The translations under genes were made by a program, and so were the position numbers. Positions 35,482 through 46,122 of a DNA stretch of 64,000 nt are shown here, one piece after another (position 1 is the stretch's first letter; each line of letters opens with the position of its first letter). The notes under the pieces were generated by a model, which was not told the DNA's origin, did no database searches, and saw only the letters and a program-made list of their open reading frames with translations. This DNA comes from Cryptomeria japonica (lineage: Eukaryota > Streptophyta > Pinopsida > Cupressales > Cupressaceae): contig NC_081414.1 of assembly GCF_030272615.1 (NCBI RefSeq), positions 47,484,501 through 47,548,500 of the forward strand. The letters are read 5' to 3'.

Positions 35482-37355
35482 TGTAATATCCCAGTTATTT
35501 TTTTATTTTTTTTTAAGGCGAACAATAACATCAACAAGAAATTAACCCGTTTAGGTTAGAAATCATAGACTTAAACCATACTGGGAAAGTAACCCTTCCA
35601 CTTTCTGATCACCAAGTGCCCAATGTGGGAAGGTGAGAGCATACGATGTTGAGGGGATCATTAGCTTAAGAAACTGAAATACAATGCAATGCTTGGGAGG
35701 CAAGCCAACCCCTTCCGCTTATCCAACGAGAAAACAAGGAAACTTGGCAGTGAACCAGCCAAGTGAGATACACAAAATAAGAATCACTCAACCGCAATAT
35801 TTCAACAGGAGGACTGCCATTACATAACAACCTCAACTCGACCACTTATGCAACAGGAGGACCATTACACATAACTATCAGTCGACCACTTATTCAGTGG
35901 GTGGACTGGAAATTACATAGTTGCTTGATAGTAGGTGGCAAACCAGCCTCTTCCACTTTTTCAGTGGGATGAGAGTTACAAAGTAGAACTGGTTAGTAGT
36001 ACTACTACTGAACCTTACAAAAATAGAGATAAGAGAAGGAGAGCAATGCATATTTTCACAATAAGAACATAAATTTCATAAATTTCTGTTACAACCAATC
36101 TGCAGACTGAAATTACAAATCAGCAACCTAAGGAAATGCAAAAATGCTCATAACTCCCTCAATATACCTCCAAATCACTTCAAACTAGTCTCAAACCCAC
36201 AATATATCCCGTGCAACAACAACCGACTAAGACCACAACCCAAACAACCCCATATTATTTTTTGCACGATCCCAATGCAAACAGAAAACCACGCTATACC
36301 TGGGAATTTCGATTTAACATAGAAAATTCAACACTCAAACAAACAAGCTATAAACTCACAAATTATATCGCCAGTGCTGGGAATGAAGAAAGAGATGATA
36401 CCCATAACCGTCAGTCGCTTCAGCAGAGAGGTATGATCGAAAAGGTACTTCAGCTACAAGCAAACCAGCAAGTCTCCAGAATCACTTCAACACCAAAATG
36501 TCTAAGGCAAGCTCTAAGAATGTAGTAGAATACAGCACGCAGCTAGGTACTATGTTTCAAGTACGAAACTGGGAAGCACTAGGGAGACGCACTCTGAAGC
36601 CTCAAGTTCTGTTGCCAAACCGGCAGCATAACATTACAATTTTCCAAGATGATGCAAATGGGAGCCCAAGGCTCTTATTTATAACTTCTCACCATCAAAT
36701 CCAAATGCAAATTCCTTCAAATTCATTTGCATTACATTTCACCTCACGTGGACCCAAGTGTAGCGCCACTCTCATAAGTCAAACCTCACGCCAAAAAGGC
36801 AAGAACCCACATTAATCACTTGGCAAATATTAGAGATGCAATATAAAATTTCGACATCCCTTATTACACATGAATTTTGCCAAAAACTTAGGATATAATA
36901 GGCATTAATCCCAAATTCAATAAATCAGTAGCAATTAATCAAATTAATTAAATATTAAACCATAGGATAAGGAAATAATATTTAATTGTGTCACATATGA
37001 CTCCCGTACTGATTACTGTCAGAACCAGGATGAAACTGAGCCAGGAAGACCACTGAACTGCTACAGGATCAGGACCCTGTCCACTACCAGAAATAGAATT
37101 ATGCCACACTGCCACTTACTAAAAATAGTAAGTCAAGAACTAATGCTCCGAAAAGCATGATCTTCGCGCCCACTGACAGAGCATGGAGAGCTCAGTAGGA
37201 CAGTATCACCAAAATAGCCATTCCATGACTTACTAAAAATAGTAAGTCCTCGCTTCATCAATGTTGGACCTCATTCTTTATTCCACCTAGCCTACGGGTC
37301 TCAAGAATAGGCTAATAGACCACTGGAAGGTCGTCAATGAGAAGGGGACATTACA
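35482..37355 (-). repeat. 5' LTR of truncated chromovirus (1874 bp)
   Basis: Plus-strand ends TGTAATATCCC and GGGGACATTACA. Same family as 3303-5215 and 30298-32343. U3 palindromes at 37114-37133 and 37228-37247; the GCCTACGGG..ATAGGC hairpin near 37279-37304. No target duplication can be checked because the other end is deleted. Confidence 0.88.
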
Positions 37356-37430
37356 CAAGCCTCTCTCCAGGATCAAGATTGAACACTTTAGAGATAAACT
37401 TGGTATAGTTGAAAATGTTATTTAATTTTG
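37356..37430 (+). pseudogene. copia RNase H C-terminal end
   Basis: Reads KPLSRIKIEHFRDKLGIV before a stop, the typical last segment of copia pol (TKxLxRxxFxxLRxxLG). It marks the natural end of the copia polyprotein and proves that the large central part was deleted. Confidence 0.75.
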
Positions 37431-37634
37431 AGAGATAGTCATTTATTTTGATATACTAAAATATTTAAAGATGTTTAGTGTGTAAACTCTTTTATTTGTC
37501 ATGTGTGTGACTCCATGACTGCATGGGCCTTCTGTGAACATTATTTAAGGGTGACGACTTTTCAATAAAACAGTTGTTTCAAATTGACATTGTAAGGTGA
37601 CGATTTTACAATAATCAATTTAACTATCCTGATG

Positions 37635-37910
37635 GATATCATGTGACTTGATATCTATGGACATGTCATGATACTATATATATCTCTGAGACATTATGGT
37701 AGATATCTGTTGGTTGATATCATTAAATAAACCATAATTATGATAGAGATCTTCATGGTGAATATTATGAACATAATATTCGTGGACATGCCATGAAATC
37801 ATTATCAGTATGGTAGGCATCATGTGACTTGATGCCAGTGCACATACCTTACTTGATAACTATGAGTTATGGTGAGTATCATGAGACTTGATATTTATTG
37901 TTGAACCATA
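37635..37910 (+). repeat. hairpin array in copia 3' UTR
   Basis: Five hairpins. GATATCA/TGATATC with loop TGTGACT (37635-37655); GATATC/GATATC inside an ATTATGGT/ACCATAAT outer stem (37693-37738); GAATATTAT/ATAATATTC with loop GAAC (37760-37781); GGCATCA/TGATGCC with loop TGTGACT (37816-37836); AGTATCA/TGATATT with loop TGAGACT (37875-37895). Loops are conserved while stems change in pairs. Confidence 0.75.
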
Positions 37911-38003
37911 TCTCTGAATATCACTATGGTGTGATGTCTCCTCTCTTCACAATCAATGGATGAATTATGATGTTTTCTCTAACATGAAATGTTTCCTCCC
38001 TAG

Positions 38004-38014
38004 TTAAGAGGGAG
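38004..38014 (+). other. polypurine tract of copia element
   Basis: ttaagagggag immediately before the 3' LTR. Confidence 0.75.
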
Positions 38015-38473
38015 TGTTAATTTTGTAACGTCGATCGTACTATTTCATGCTTCCGATATATATATTAATTTGATTGCATATACTAATATGTTAATGTTAA
38101 CTAATGATAAATAAAACCAAAGTTAACTTATCGCGTTTGACCAACAGTTACACTGTTCATGGTATCGGGTGGTAAAGCGATTCTCAAACAAGTCGCACTC
38201 CTTCCGATTCGGGTAAGTAAACGGTGACTAGTTTATATACTGTGGTGAGAGGTACGTAGGGAAGAGATGTGTCTTCCCACGTGGGAAGACACATCTCTTC
38301 ACTACGTAACCCCTCATCCACTTATATAGCATGCTTACATTGAGGAGGATGTACACACCGAAATTGATAAGTGTGGTGCATCTTTAAAACACGCTATAGC
38401 AGACAAAATACAACTTTCAGATCATATCTCCATCTCTTCTATTTTGATCACAGAATTTTGAAAGAACTTAACA
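38015..38473 (+). repeat. 3' LTR of copia element
   Basis: 459 bp, TGTTAATTTTG...GAACTTAACA. Carries the 56-bp near-perfect palindrome at 38253-38308. Confidence 0.92.
38253..38308. promoter_or_regulatory. 56-bp palindrome with G-box centre
   Basis: Arms of 28 bp with a single mismatch; the inner 40 bp (38261-38300) are a perfect palindrome centred on CCCACGTGGG, which contains a CACGTG G-box. A palindrome this long in U3 could be a regulatory site or an RNA hairpin. Confidence 0.85.
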
Positions 38474-38478
38474 GTTTT

Positions 38479-39561
38479 CATAGTGGAAGACTATTACTCC
38501 TAAACATTAGTTACTAGGGAACTCCTTTAATTTGAAGCCAAATAGCCCAGCAGAGCCATGGTTCTGGTTATTCTAAAGAATCACTCAATGGCATCCGAGG
38601 AAGAGAAAAGTGGTAGGAAGTCTCAACAAGAAAAGTTACAGCAAGTAGCCATGGACATGGTTAGGGTGGTGAGTTCCAAGTTTCTACTAAGTAGTGTCAC
38701 AAATTTAAAGTCAGATTGCTCTAATAAGATGAACAAGAGGATATTCTTAAATTGTTAGCTATATTGTTATAAAATAAATGCAGAATGCTCAAAGTCAAAA
38801 GTGATTTCAAAGATAGATAGCAAGGAAGATATGGCGTTGGATGAAGTTTCTCCTAAAAAGGCAGTTGGACAACTATGGCTAATCATAAAGCAAGATCCAA
38901 ATACAAATCTTCTTTGTTATGGTGCTAAGATCTCATGTAAAACAAAGATAATTGTTTACTTTTAGTAATGATAAATGCCATGTAAGGTTGTTAGTTTGCT
39001 ATAGTAGAAGATCTTGTACTTTCAAGGGTGGGTACCCCAATAGAACATGCTCTACATTAACCTAAAAAACACATTTAGAGACATTATAATATATCTCACT
39101 ACATACTTAAAATAAAATATTCCCATTGAAAACATAAATTACAGCTACATTCATCAACTGCATGAGACGAAAACTATTTGTCCATTGACCTTAAGCAAGC
39201 CATCAATATAATTTACCCTCCTGACTAACATCTAAAAGATATACTTCTAACAGATTTCCTCAGCTTATTTCATGATCCTGAAAAATTAATTTCTTTGTCT
39301 ACCATCTTTAGTCATAATGGTGAACGGAGTCTTCAATTTTTACTTCTTTCCTTCCAGTTATTTTACGCCATAGTTATAAAATCCTGGGTTTCTGTTACCA
39401 CAGCACTGAATAAAATGTGTATGATTCTACAAGAAAATGTGTATTGGTTTACAAAAAACAGCACATAGTGAGTGACATGAAACGGTACACCTTTTATGCC
39501 ATTATAGAAAAACTTCTCTAAGACAAGCAATAGTAAATACCTACAGATTCAGAGTATTATT
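38479..39561. other. no feature recognised
   Basis: Copia target DNA continuing to the truncated start of the Tat-like element. A 66-codon frame at 38558-38758 has no recognisable motif. Confidence 0.4.
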
Positions 39562-42500
39562 TTCCACCATTGAACAACAGTGTCCTAGTAGAAGGGATAA
39601 AAGAGGTATTTCACCAATCTTCGGGAGGTGTGAATCAAAGGGTTTATCATAGAAATCAGAGAAATCAAGAACCTCTAACCACATCAATTCCTCCAAATAA
39701 TTTCTTTACTCCGCCGGATCCCCAAGCCAGCAACAATCCGGAGTATCCGCAAAACACACAAGAATACAGACAGAGGAGCTTTGCCCCCCCCGTGGGCAAT
39801 GAAATGAAAAGACTGGCCATGTTGGTGTTAGATGAACTCAAGAAAGTTAAAGTGAGTCTACCACTCTACGAGTTGCTCAAAGTGTCAGAAATCAAAGATG
39901 CAGTGATCAATAGTTTGAGTGAGTCTAGTACGGTAAGGTCAAATATTCAGGACTCGACCAACAGAGCTCAAGCCACTATCAATGTGACCCAAGAGGAAGC
40001 CGCTGACCAAGGACAATCCGAACAAAATGAATGCATGGTCCAGACCATAACCTTTCCAGCCAAAAAGGAAGACATGTTGGAAGGAAAGGTATTACTCAAA
40101 AGGGGCGAGACTAAGAAAACTCAGCCTACTATCAAAGAAGGCCTCGCCACTAGCCAGATTCTTCCAGAAAAGGAAGTCGCAATTAAGAAAGATATGGTCA
40201 AGAAAGGGAAATCCTCAAACAAAACAGATCACTCAAAAGAAGAGAGTCTAACAAAGGACGATCATTCAAAGATCAATGAAGTGAAACATCAAGAACCCAG
40301 TGAGGATTCTTCAGGCCCTTCTCAAGGAAAAGATGAACCAGCCCCGTTCTTGCTATCAGTTAGAATTTTCGGAAAATTATTACACAATTGCCTTTATGAT
40401 TCAGGAGCTTCCAGTAATGTGATGCCCCTGGCTGTCTGTCAAAGACTAGGTATAACTCCTGCTTCTACCAAAAGAAAGGTCACCCAGCTAGACAAGACAG
40501 AAGTTCCAGTCATGGGCGAGTTGAACAATATCCACATGCAATTGGCCGCAGACCCGAGAGTTCAACATTTCATAGACATATCAGTGGTGGATATTCCTGA
40601 TTCATATGGGATGCTTCTGAGTAGAGATTGGTCACGAAAATTGAATGGATATGTATCGACAGATTTCGCACACATGTGGTTACCATGGAGAGGAGTCCCG
40701 AATCAAATCAAGATTGACAGCACTCCAAGGTTGAGACTTATGATAACTGAATATGGGGAAGACAATGAAGTTCTGTTCTTAGAGTCCGATCTGGGGACAT
40801 ACAAGCCTAAAGTAGAAGAAATTCTGATGATACAAAACGTACAAGACAAAGAGGGTCAACAAGAAGTGATGGAATCTACAGAAATTGTAGTTGAAAGTGA
40901 TCAAGGATCCGACCAAGAAGATAATGGAATGTTTGAAAATTTCAGGAGGTTCGTACATAGAAACATACAGCAAAGTGTGCAACTTGGCAACTTAGCGTCC
41001 GTCCGAGATTTGCTTCTTCCAAATTGGTGTAGAATTCACAATGCCGTCCATTCGGAACTATCTTGTGCTTTATGTCAGACAGCGTTAGAACAAGTATACA
41101 AAAGAGCCCCGCAAACATTAATCATGGAAGAAATTCAAGATTCAGAGACCGAGAGTTCTATGGAAGATGAAACCTTATCCGATACATCAACTGAAAGTCA
41201 GGAAGGCCCAGAGACAGAAAATCAAGAAAATACAATATGGACATTAAGGTTCGATGGATCTAAGTCTAAACAAGGATCCGGAGCCGACTTCGAATTGATT
41301 AGCCCAACAGGGGAAACCTACCTTGCCACTCACAGATTACAATTTCCTTGCACCAACAATGTAGCTGAATATGAATCCTTGATTCATGGATTATTATTAG
41401 CCATCAAAAAGGGGGCGAAAATACTGCAAGTATATGCAGACTCAGAAATAGCTATAAGGCAAATCAAGAAGCAGTATGTTTGCCATGACAAAAGATTGAC
41501 CAGATACAGAAATCGAGTCTGGGATCTCATTGAGAGTTTTGAAGCTTTCAATATTAATTCTATATACAGACATCAGAATCAAGTGGCTAATTCCCTTGCA
41601 CAAGCTGCCAGTTCATTGATACCACTAGCAATGGAAGGATTGAAGAAGTTCACAATCGAGTTAATATCAGTTCCTTCGGTCCCAGATAACATCACCAATT
41701 TTCAAGTTTTTGAAGACGACAAGCACATCCTAGACTTCTTAACCAACACAGATGTCTTCATAGCCCAGATCATTGATGAAGAAGAAGTGGGAGAAGCAGA
41801 ATTTGATGCTGAAGGTGTCTTGAATTTAAAGACAAACACTATTCCAAAAGGAATGGTAGAATTGGAGAGAATTTTTGATCCTGACAAATTGAAAGAAAAG
41901 AAGAACCACAGCATGGAAGGAAACATGTGCGACACAATCAATCTAGGTGATGATATACAAGCTAAGAATGTGTTCATTGGAAAGTCTTGTACCGCAGCTG
42001 AAAGAAATGGAATCCTGAAAAACATGAGAGATTTCCCAGATGTCATTGCATGGAGTTATGAAGATCTCAAAACCTACGACACTGCAATTATTACTCACAC
42101 AATCCCTTTGAAGCCAGGAAGCAAGCCATTCAGGCAGAGACAAAGACCGGTTAATCCTTTATTGGAACCCTTGATATACCAAGAAGTGAAGAAGCTGCTC
42201 TCAGCTAAGATCATCTTCCCAGTAAGACACTCGACGTGGGTCGCCAATCTAGTACCTGTCAGAAAGAAAAATGGAGAGATCAAATTGTGTGTTGATTTTA
42301 GAAATCTCAACCGAGCATCAGAAAAAGATAATTATCCGCTACCATCACTAGATGAAGTGTTGCAGATTGTCAACGGATCTCAGATGATGTCCTTTCTAGA
42401 TGGATATTCAGGATATAACCAAGTTCTAGTCGAACCTGAAGATCGACTAAAGACTGCTTTTACCACCAAGTGGGGAACATTTGCATATAAGAGAATGCCT

Positions 42501-44690
42501 TTTGGACTTATAAATGTCGGGGCCACATTCCAGAGAGCCATGGATATCGCTTTCAGGGACTTAATTGGTAAATGTATTGTTATATATATGGATGACATCA
42601 CAGTTTTCTCCAGGCAAAGAGAAGATCATGTGGATGACTTAAGAAGAGTTTTCCAAAGGTGCAGAAGGTACGGTGTCTCTCTCAATCCAAAGAAATGTAT
42701 ATTTGGAGTAACAGAAGGAAAGCTTTTAGGACATGTCATTTCAGAAAGAGGAATCTCCATCGATCCTGAAAGGGTAAAAGCCATATCCACTATCAATTTG
42801 CCGGCTAGCAAGAAGGAACTCAAATCATTTTTCGGCAAGATTAACTTCGTCAGAAAGTTCATTACCGGATTTGCCGAGATTGTCAGACCTTTGAATGAGA
42901 TGCTGAAGAAGGATGCAAAGATTGAATGGTCTCCACAAGCCAAAAGGGCATTTGAAGAGATAAAGACGGCAATCACAGAAGCACCAGTATTGATCAGTCC
43001 TGATTATCTCAAGCCCTTCTATCTATATTCCTTCGCTTCTGACTACACTTGTGCCGCCATTCTCACCCAGAGAAGTGAGGAAAGGGATGAAAATCCGATT
43101 GCATTCATGAGTACCCTGCTGAAAGATGCAGAACTCAGATATCCCAACATTGAAAAGCAAGCATACGCATTGGTAAAGGCCGTTAAGAAATTCAGACATT
43201 ACCTCCTGAGGGCCAAGATTTATGCAATAGTGCCTGATCCAGCAGTCAAGACTCTTCTCATGCAAAATGAATTAGGAGAAAGAAGAGGTAAGTGGGTCGC
43301 CATTATCCAAGAATTTGATATTGAAATCCAGCCCATGAAACTTGTTCGAGGACAAGCTTTGGCGCAGACATTGGCAATTGATGGACCAGGATTAGTTCAG
43401 CAAGTTTATGAATTAGAGGACATCACACCTGATGAATGGTACAAAGATATTGTGACATACTTGCTTAATCATAGATGTCCTGCTCGCATAACACCCAGGC
43501 AGAAAAGAGCACTAAGAATGAAATGTCAACATTACATGCTTCAAGGATCTGTTCTATATCGTAGAAATCACGAAGGAGTATATTTGAGGTGTGTTGGCAA
43601 AGATGAGGCTAAACAGATAATCGAACATTTTCATTCCAAGTTTGGGACCGGACATGGAGCCAACCTCGCTACAGCTCACCAAATCCTAAGGGCAGGATAT
43701 TACTGGCCTACACTTTTCAAAGATACATTTAATCATATCAGGACTTGTCACACATGCCAAGTCGCAGCTTTTAGAGAAAGGAATCCTGCCATGCCACTGA
43801 ATCCAGTGATTGAAGCTAGACCATTTGCCAAATGGGGAATGGATTTTATTGGTGTTATTAACCCCGCATCCTCGGCACAACATAAGTACATCATCACAGC
43901 TACAGATTATTGTACCAGATGGTCAGAGGCCCAAGCACTCAAAGTTTGCACTACTGAAATTGTAATCAAATTTCTGGAGGAAAACATAATCACAAGGTTT
44001 GGATGTCCTTATGCGTTGGTTTGCGACAATGGATCGGCATTCACATCATTGAGATTCTCGAATTGGGCTTTTGAATATGGAATAACCCTCAAGTTTTCAT
44101 CAAACTATTATCCTTAGGGTAATGGGTTAGCTGAGTCAACCAACAAGAACTTACTCAGCGTTATTAAGAAATTGCTAGAAAGAAGTCCGAGAGAATGGCA
44201 TACCCAATTGAGATTCGCCTTATGGGCAGACAGAATCAGGACCAAGAACGCATTAGGCATTTCACCTTATTTTTTGGTTTATGGTCAAGACCCGGTCTTC
44301 CCCATGCAGCTCAGGATCCCAACTTTGAGATTTATTCAGGAGTACATGGAAGACACTGATGCTGTTCAAGCCCGATTAACGCAGTTAATGAATCTGGAAG
44401 AAAAGAGAGATCAAGCATTAGAAACTTTTGCAAAACACCAAGGAGTGGTGAAAAGATGGTTCGATCGACAAGCTAGAGTCAAGGCGTTCCGGATCTCAGA
44501 TCTTGTCCTGTATTGGGACAAAGCACATGAGAAAAGAGGAGAACATGATAAGTTTGATAGGCTTTGGAAAGGCCCTTATCAAATTTCAGAGATTTTGGGA
44601 GAAAATGCATTTAGGTTGAAGACTTTAACTGGAGAAGACATCCCATTGCCTGTCAATGGGAGGTATCTCAAACATTATTTCCAGTCCTAA
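39562..44690 (+). pseudogene. pol: Tat-like gypsy pol, 5'-truncated, one nonsense codon
   Basis: Long frame without an initiating ATG at its left end, so the gag part is truncated. Order by residue from 39570: hydrophilic gag/linker (1-250), protease with DSGASSNV (about 276), a plant-type RNase H (about 555-690; FDGSKS, NVAEYESL, YADSE), RT (830-1010; CVDFRNLN, IYMDD), the gypsy RNase H (about 1150), an HHCC finger (GHGANLATAHQ..CHTCQ) and the integrase core (GMDFIG, VCDNGSAF). A TAG at 44115-44117 in the integrase interrupts the frame, which then continues in the same phase to 44690 through the last catalytic region (GLAES). The extra RNase H lies before RT. Apart from the stop and the truncation it is well preserved. 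Confidence 0.88.
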
Positions 44691-45649
44691 GATGCCTAAG
44701 GCCTTCCCTTGTACATAGTTAGTTTAGTTTGCTTTCGTTGTTTTTCGTTGGTTTGCTTTTCTTTTCGCTTTGGTTTGCCTTTCGCTTTGTTTTTTGTTTT
44801 TAGTTTAGTTGTTTTGTCTTAGGTTAGTTGTTTTGTCCTGAGGGGTATCCATTTGATATTGGGTGATTTTGTCATGTAACGCTCTGACTTCCCGCTAGGT
44901 TGTTGGTTGCATTTGGACAATCATGAGGTCTTTTGGAATTACAAAGGGAGTTTCTTTTAATAAAGCTTTGAGTCAGGACGTATTTGCATTGAAGCAAGAT
45001 TAGCTTATTGAACTTACGTATTTTTGTCCTCCAGTTATTATATCTTTTCACACTTATAAACTCCGAGTCGTTATGGTTTCCAGGCGAAGCTGTGATCAGT
45101 GAAAAATCTAAAGTCTAGCTTCAGCGCCACCGCAATCCTCAAACCCTAGTGAGCTTCACTGCTCACAAGCCAAAAGAATTGACAGAACTGAAAAGCAGTA
45201 TCAAAAGAAAAAATGAGAAAATAAAAAAAAAAGAAAAATCAAAAGAAAAGAAGATGAGCTAAAAGGAAATATCAAATTGGCTAAAAGGAATTTACGAGTA
45301 ACTCCATCGGGGCTATAGACGCCTGGCTGGCAATGGAGCAATGTTCGTGAGCTTGCGGCAATAACCTCGTCGGGACTATGGACGTCTGACTGGCAGCGAG
45401 GCTCTATCCAGGATGCTTTTGGAGTTTAGACAAACTACGTAGCTTGTCACAGGGGAACCTGAAGATCATGATTGTCTTGTTGAGGGGAATTAACGCATTT
45501 GCACACACATGGGTAACTGTGGACTTGATGCTTTGTCTCAATATGATGGTCTCTTCTTGTAAGTGTTTCTTAACTCCTGGTTTTGTTGAGGGAAGTTTTC
45601 TGAGTTTTCTTCTAGAAAGATTGATTCCCAAATGTTTTTCAACATTTCT
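44691..45649 (+). other. 3' untranslated region of the Tat-like element
   Basis: T/G-rich then A-rich (aaaaaaaaaagaaaaatcaaaag near 45220) sequence followed by two similar 'gtcgggac/atcgggg...ctggctggcaa' units (45300-45400). This layout fits the 3' UTR of Tat/Ogre-type elements. No coding frame. Confidence 0.5.
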
Positions 45650-45663
45650 CAGTGGTGTCGCCA
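45650..45663 (-). other. inverted primer-site-like motif
   Basis: On the minus strand TGGCGACACCACTG, resembling the TGGCGAC primer site of Tat/Ogre-type elements, pointing away from the LTR that starts at 45666. See findings. Confidence 0.4.
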
Positions 45664-46122
45664 GATGTTGTGACCATTTCACACATCGCCCCATTAAAAT
45701 GGGGACCCCCTCTTTTTTTGCTCGTTTTGCTCGCCTTTCTCTCCGCTTTTTTAGGGTTTTGGTTTAGTTTGTCAATTGTCTGGATTAGGGTCAAGCCTTA
45801 GGGTTTCCATTTTGACGTTTTCAGGCCAGAGTCCAATCAGTCTTGAGAGCTTTTTGAGCTTCCTCTCGTAGGATGCAATTTTGAATAAAGTGAATTCGCC
45901 AGAGGCTAAGTGAGTTGGTCTAGTTTCGGTCAGAATTTTGAATGCAAAGTCCAAATTTGTCTAAGTGTTAATGATGAGATTTTGATTTTTGTCCGATTGA
46001 GTGATTTTGACCAAATTTTGAGAATTTTGATAATTGATTCTGAGCATTGGAAATGACTTGTTTTTGCCTTGTGAAGTGCTTGAAGTCCTGAAATCTTGAT
46101 ATTTTGACCTGTGGAAGCAAAA

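Larger units (their letters stand above)
32672..37355 (-). mobile_element. chromovirus truncated in RT, with 5' LTR
   Basis: On the minus strand: 5' LTR 35482-37355, primer site, gag, protease, and RT up to the segment reading VDPEKI, then a sharp junction with copia integrase at about 32672. The 3' part of RT, RNase H, integrase and the 3' LTR are gone, as is the copia segment that should face them, so one deletion spanning both elements explains the structure. The right LTR edge abuts copia RNase H text at 37356, marking the insertion point. Confidence 0.85.
28493..38478 (+). mobile_element. Ty1/copia element with nested insertions
   Basis: LTRs 28498-28955 (458 bp) and 38015-38473 (459 bp) are direct repeats differing at roughly 4-5 percent of positions, flanked by a perfect GTTTT duplication (28493-28497, 38474-38478). 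Internal parts in order: primer site, gag with zinc knuckle, protease remnant, GAG-pre-integrase/integrase start, and the end of RNase H with a 3' UTR and polypurine tract. A solo LTR (30298-32343) and a truncated chromovirus (32672-37355) interrupt it, and most of integrase, RT and RNase H is deleted. Dead and moderately old. Confidence 0.92.

Noticed and set aside
45404-45694. Minus-strand 96-codon frame left of the Tat-like LTR
   Set aside because: Crosses the LTR boundary at 45666 and shows no known domain; noted only because of the inverted primer-site-like motif there.
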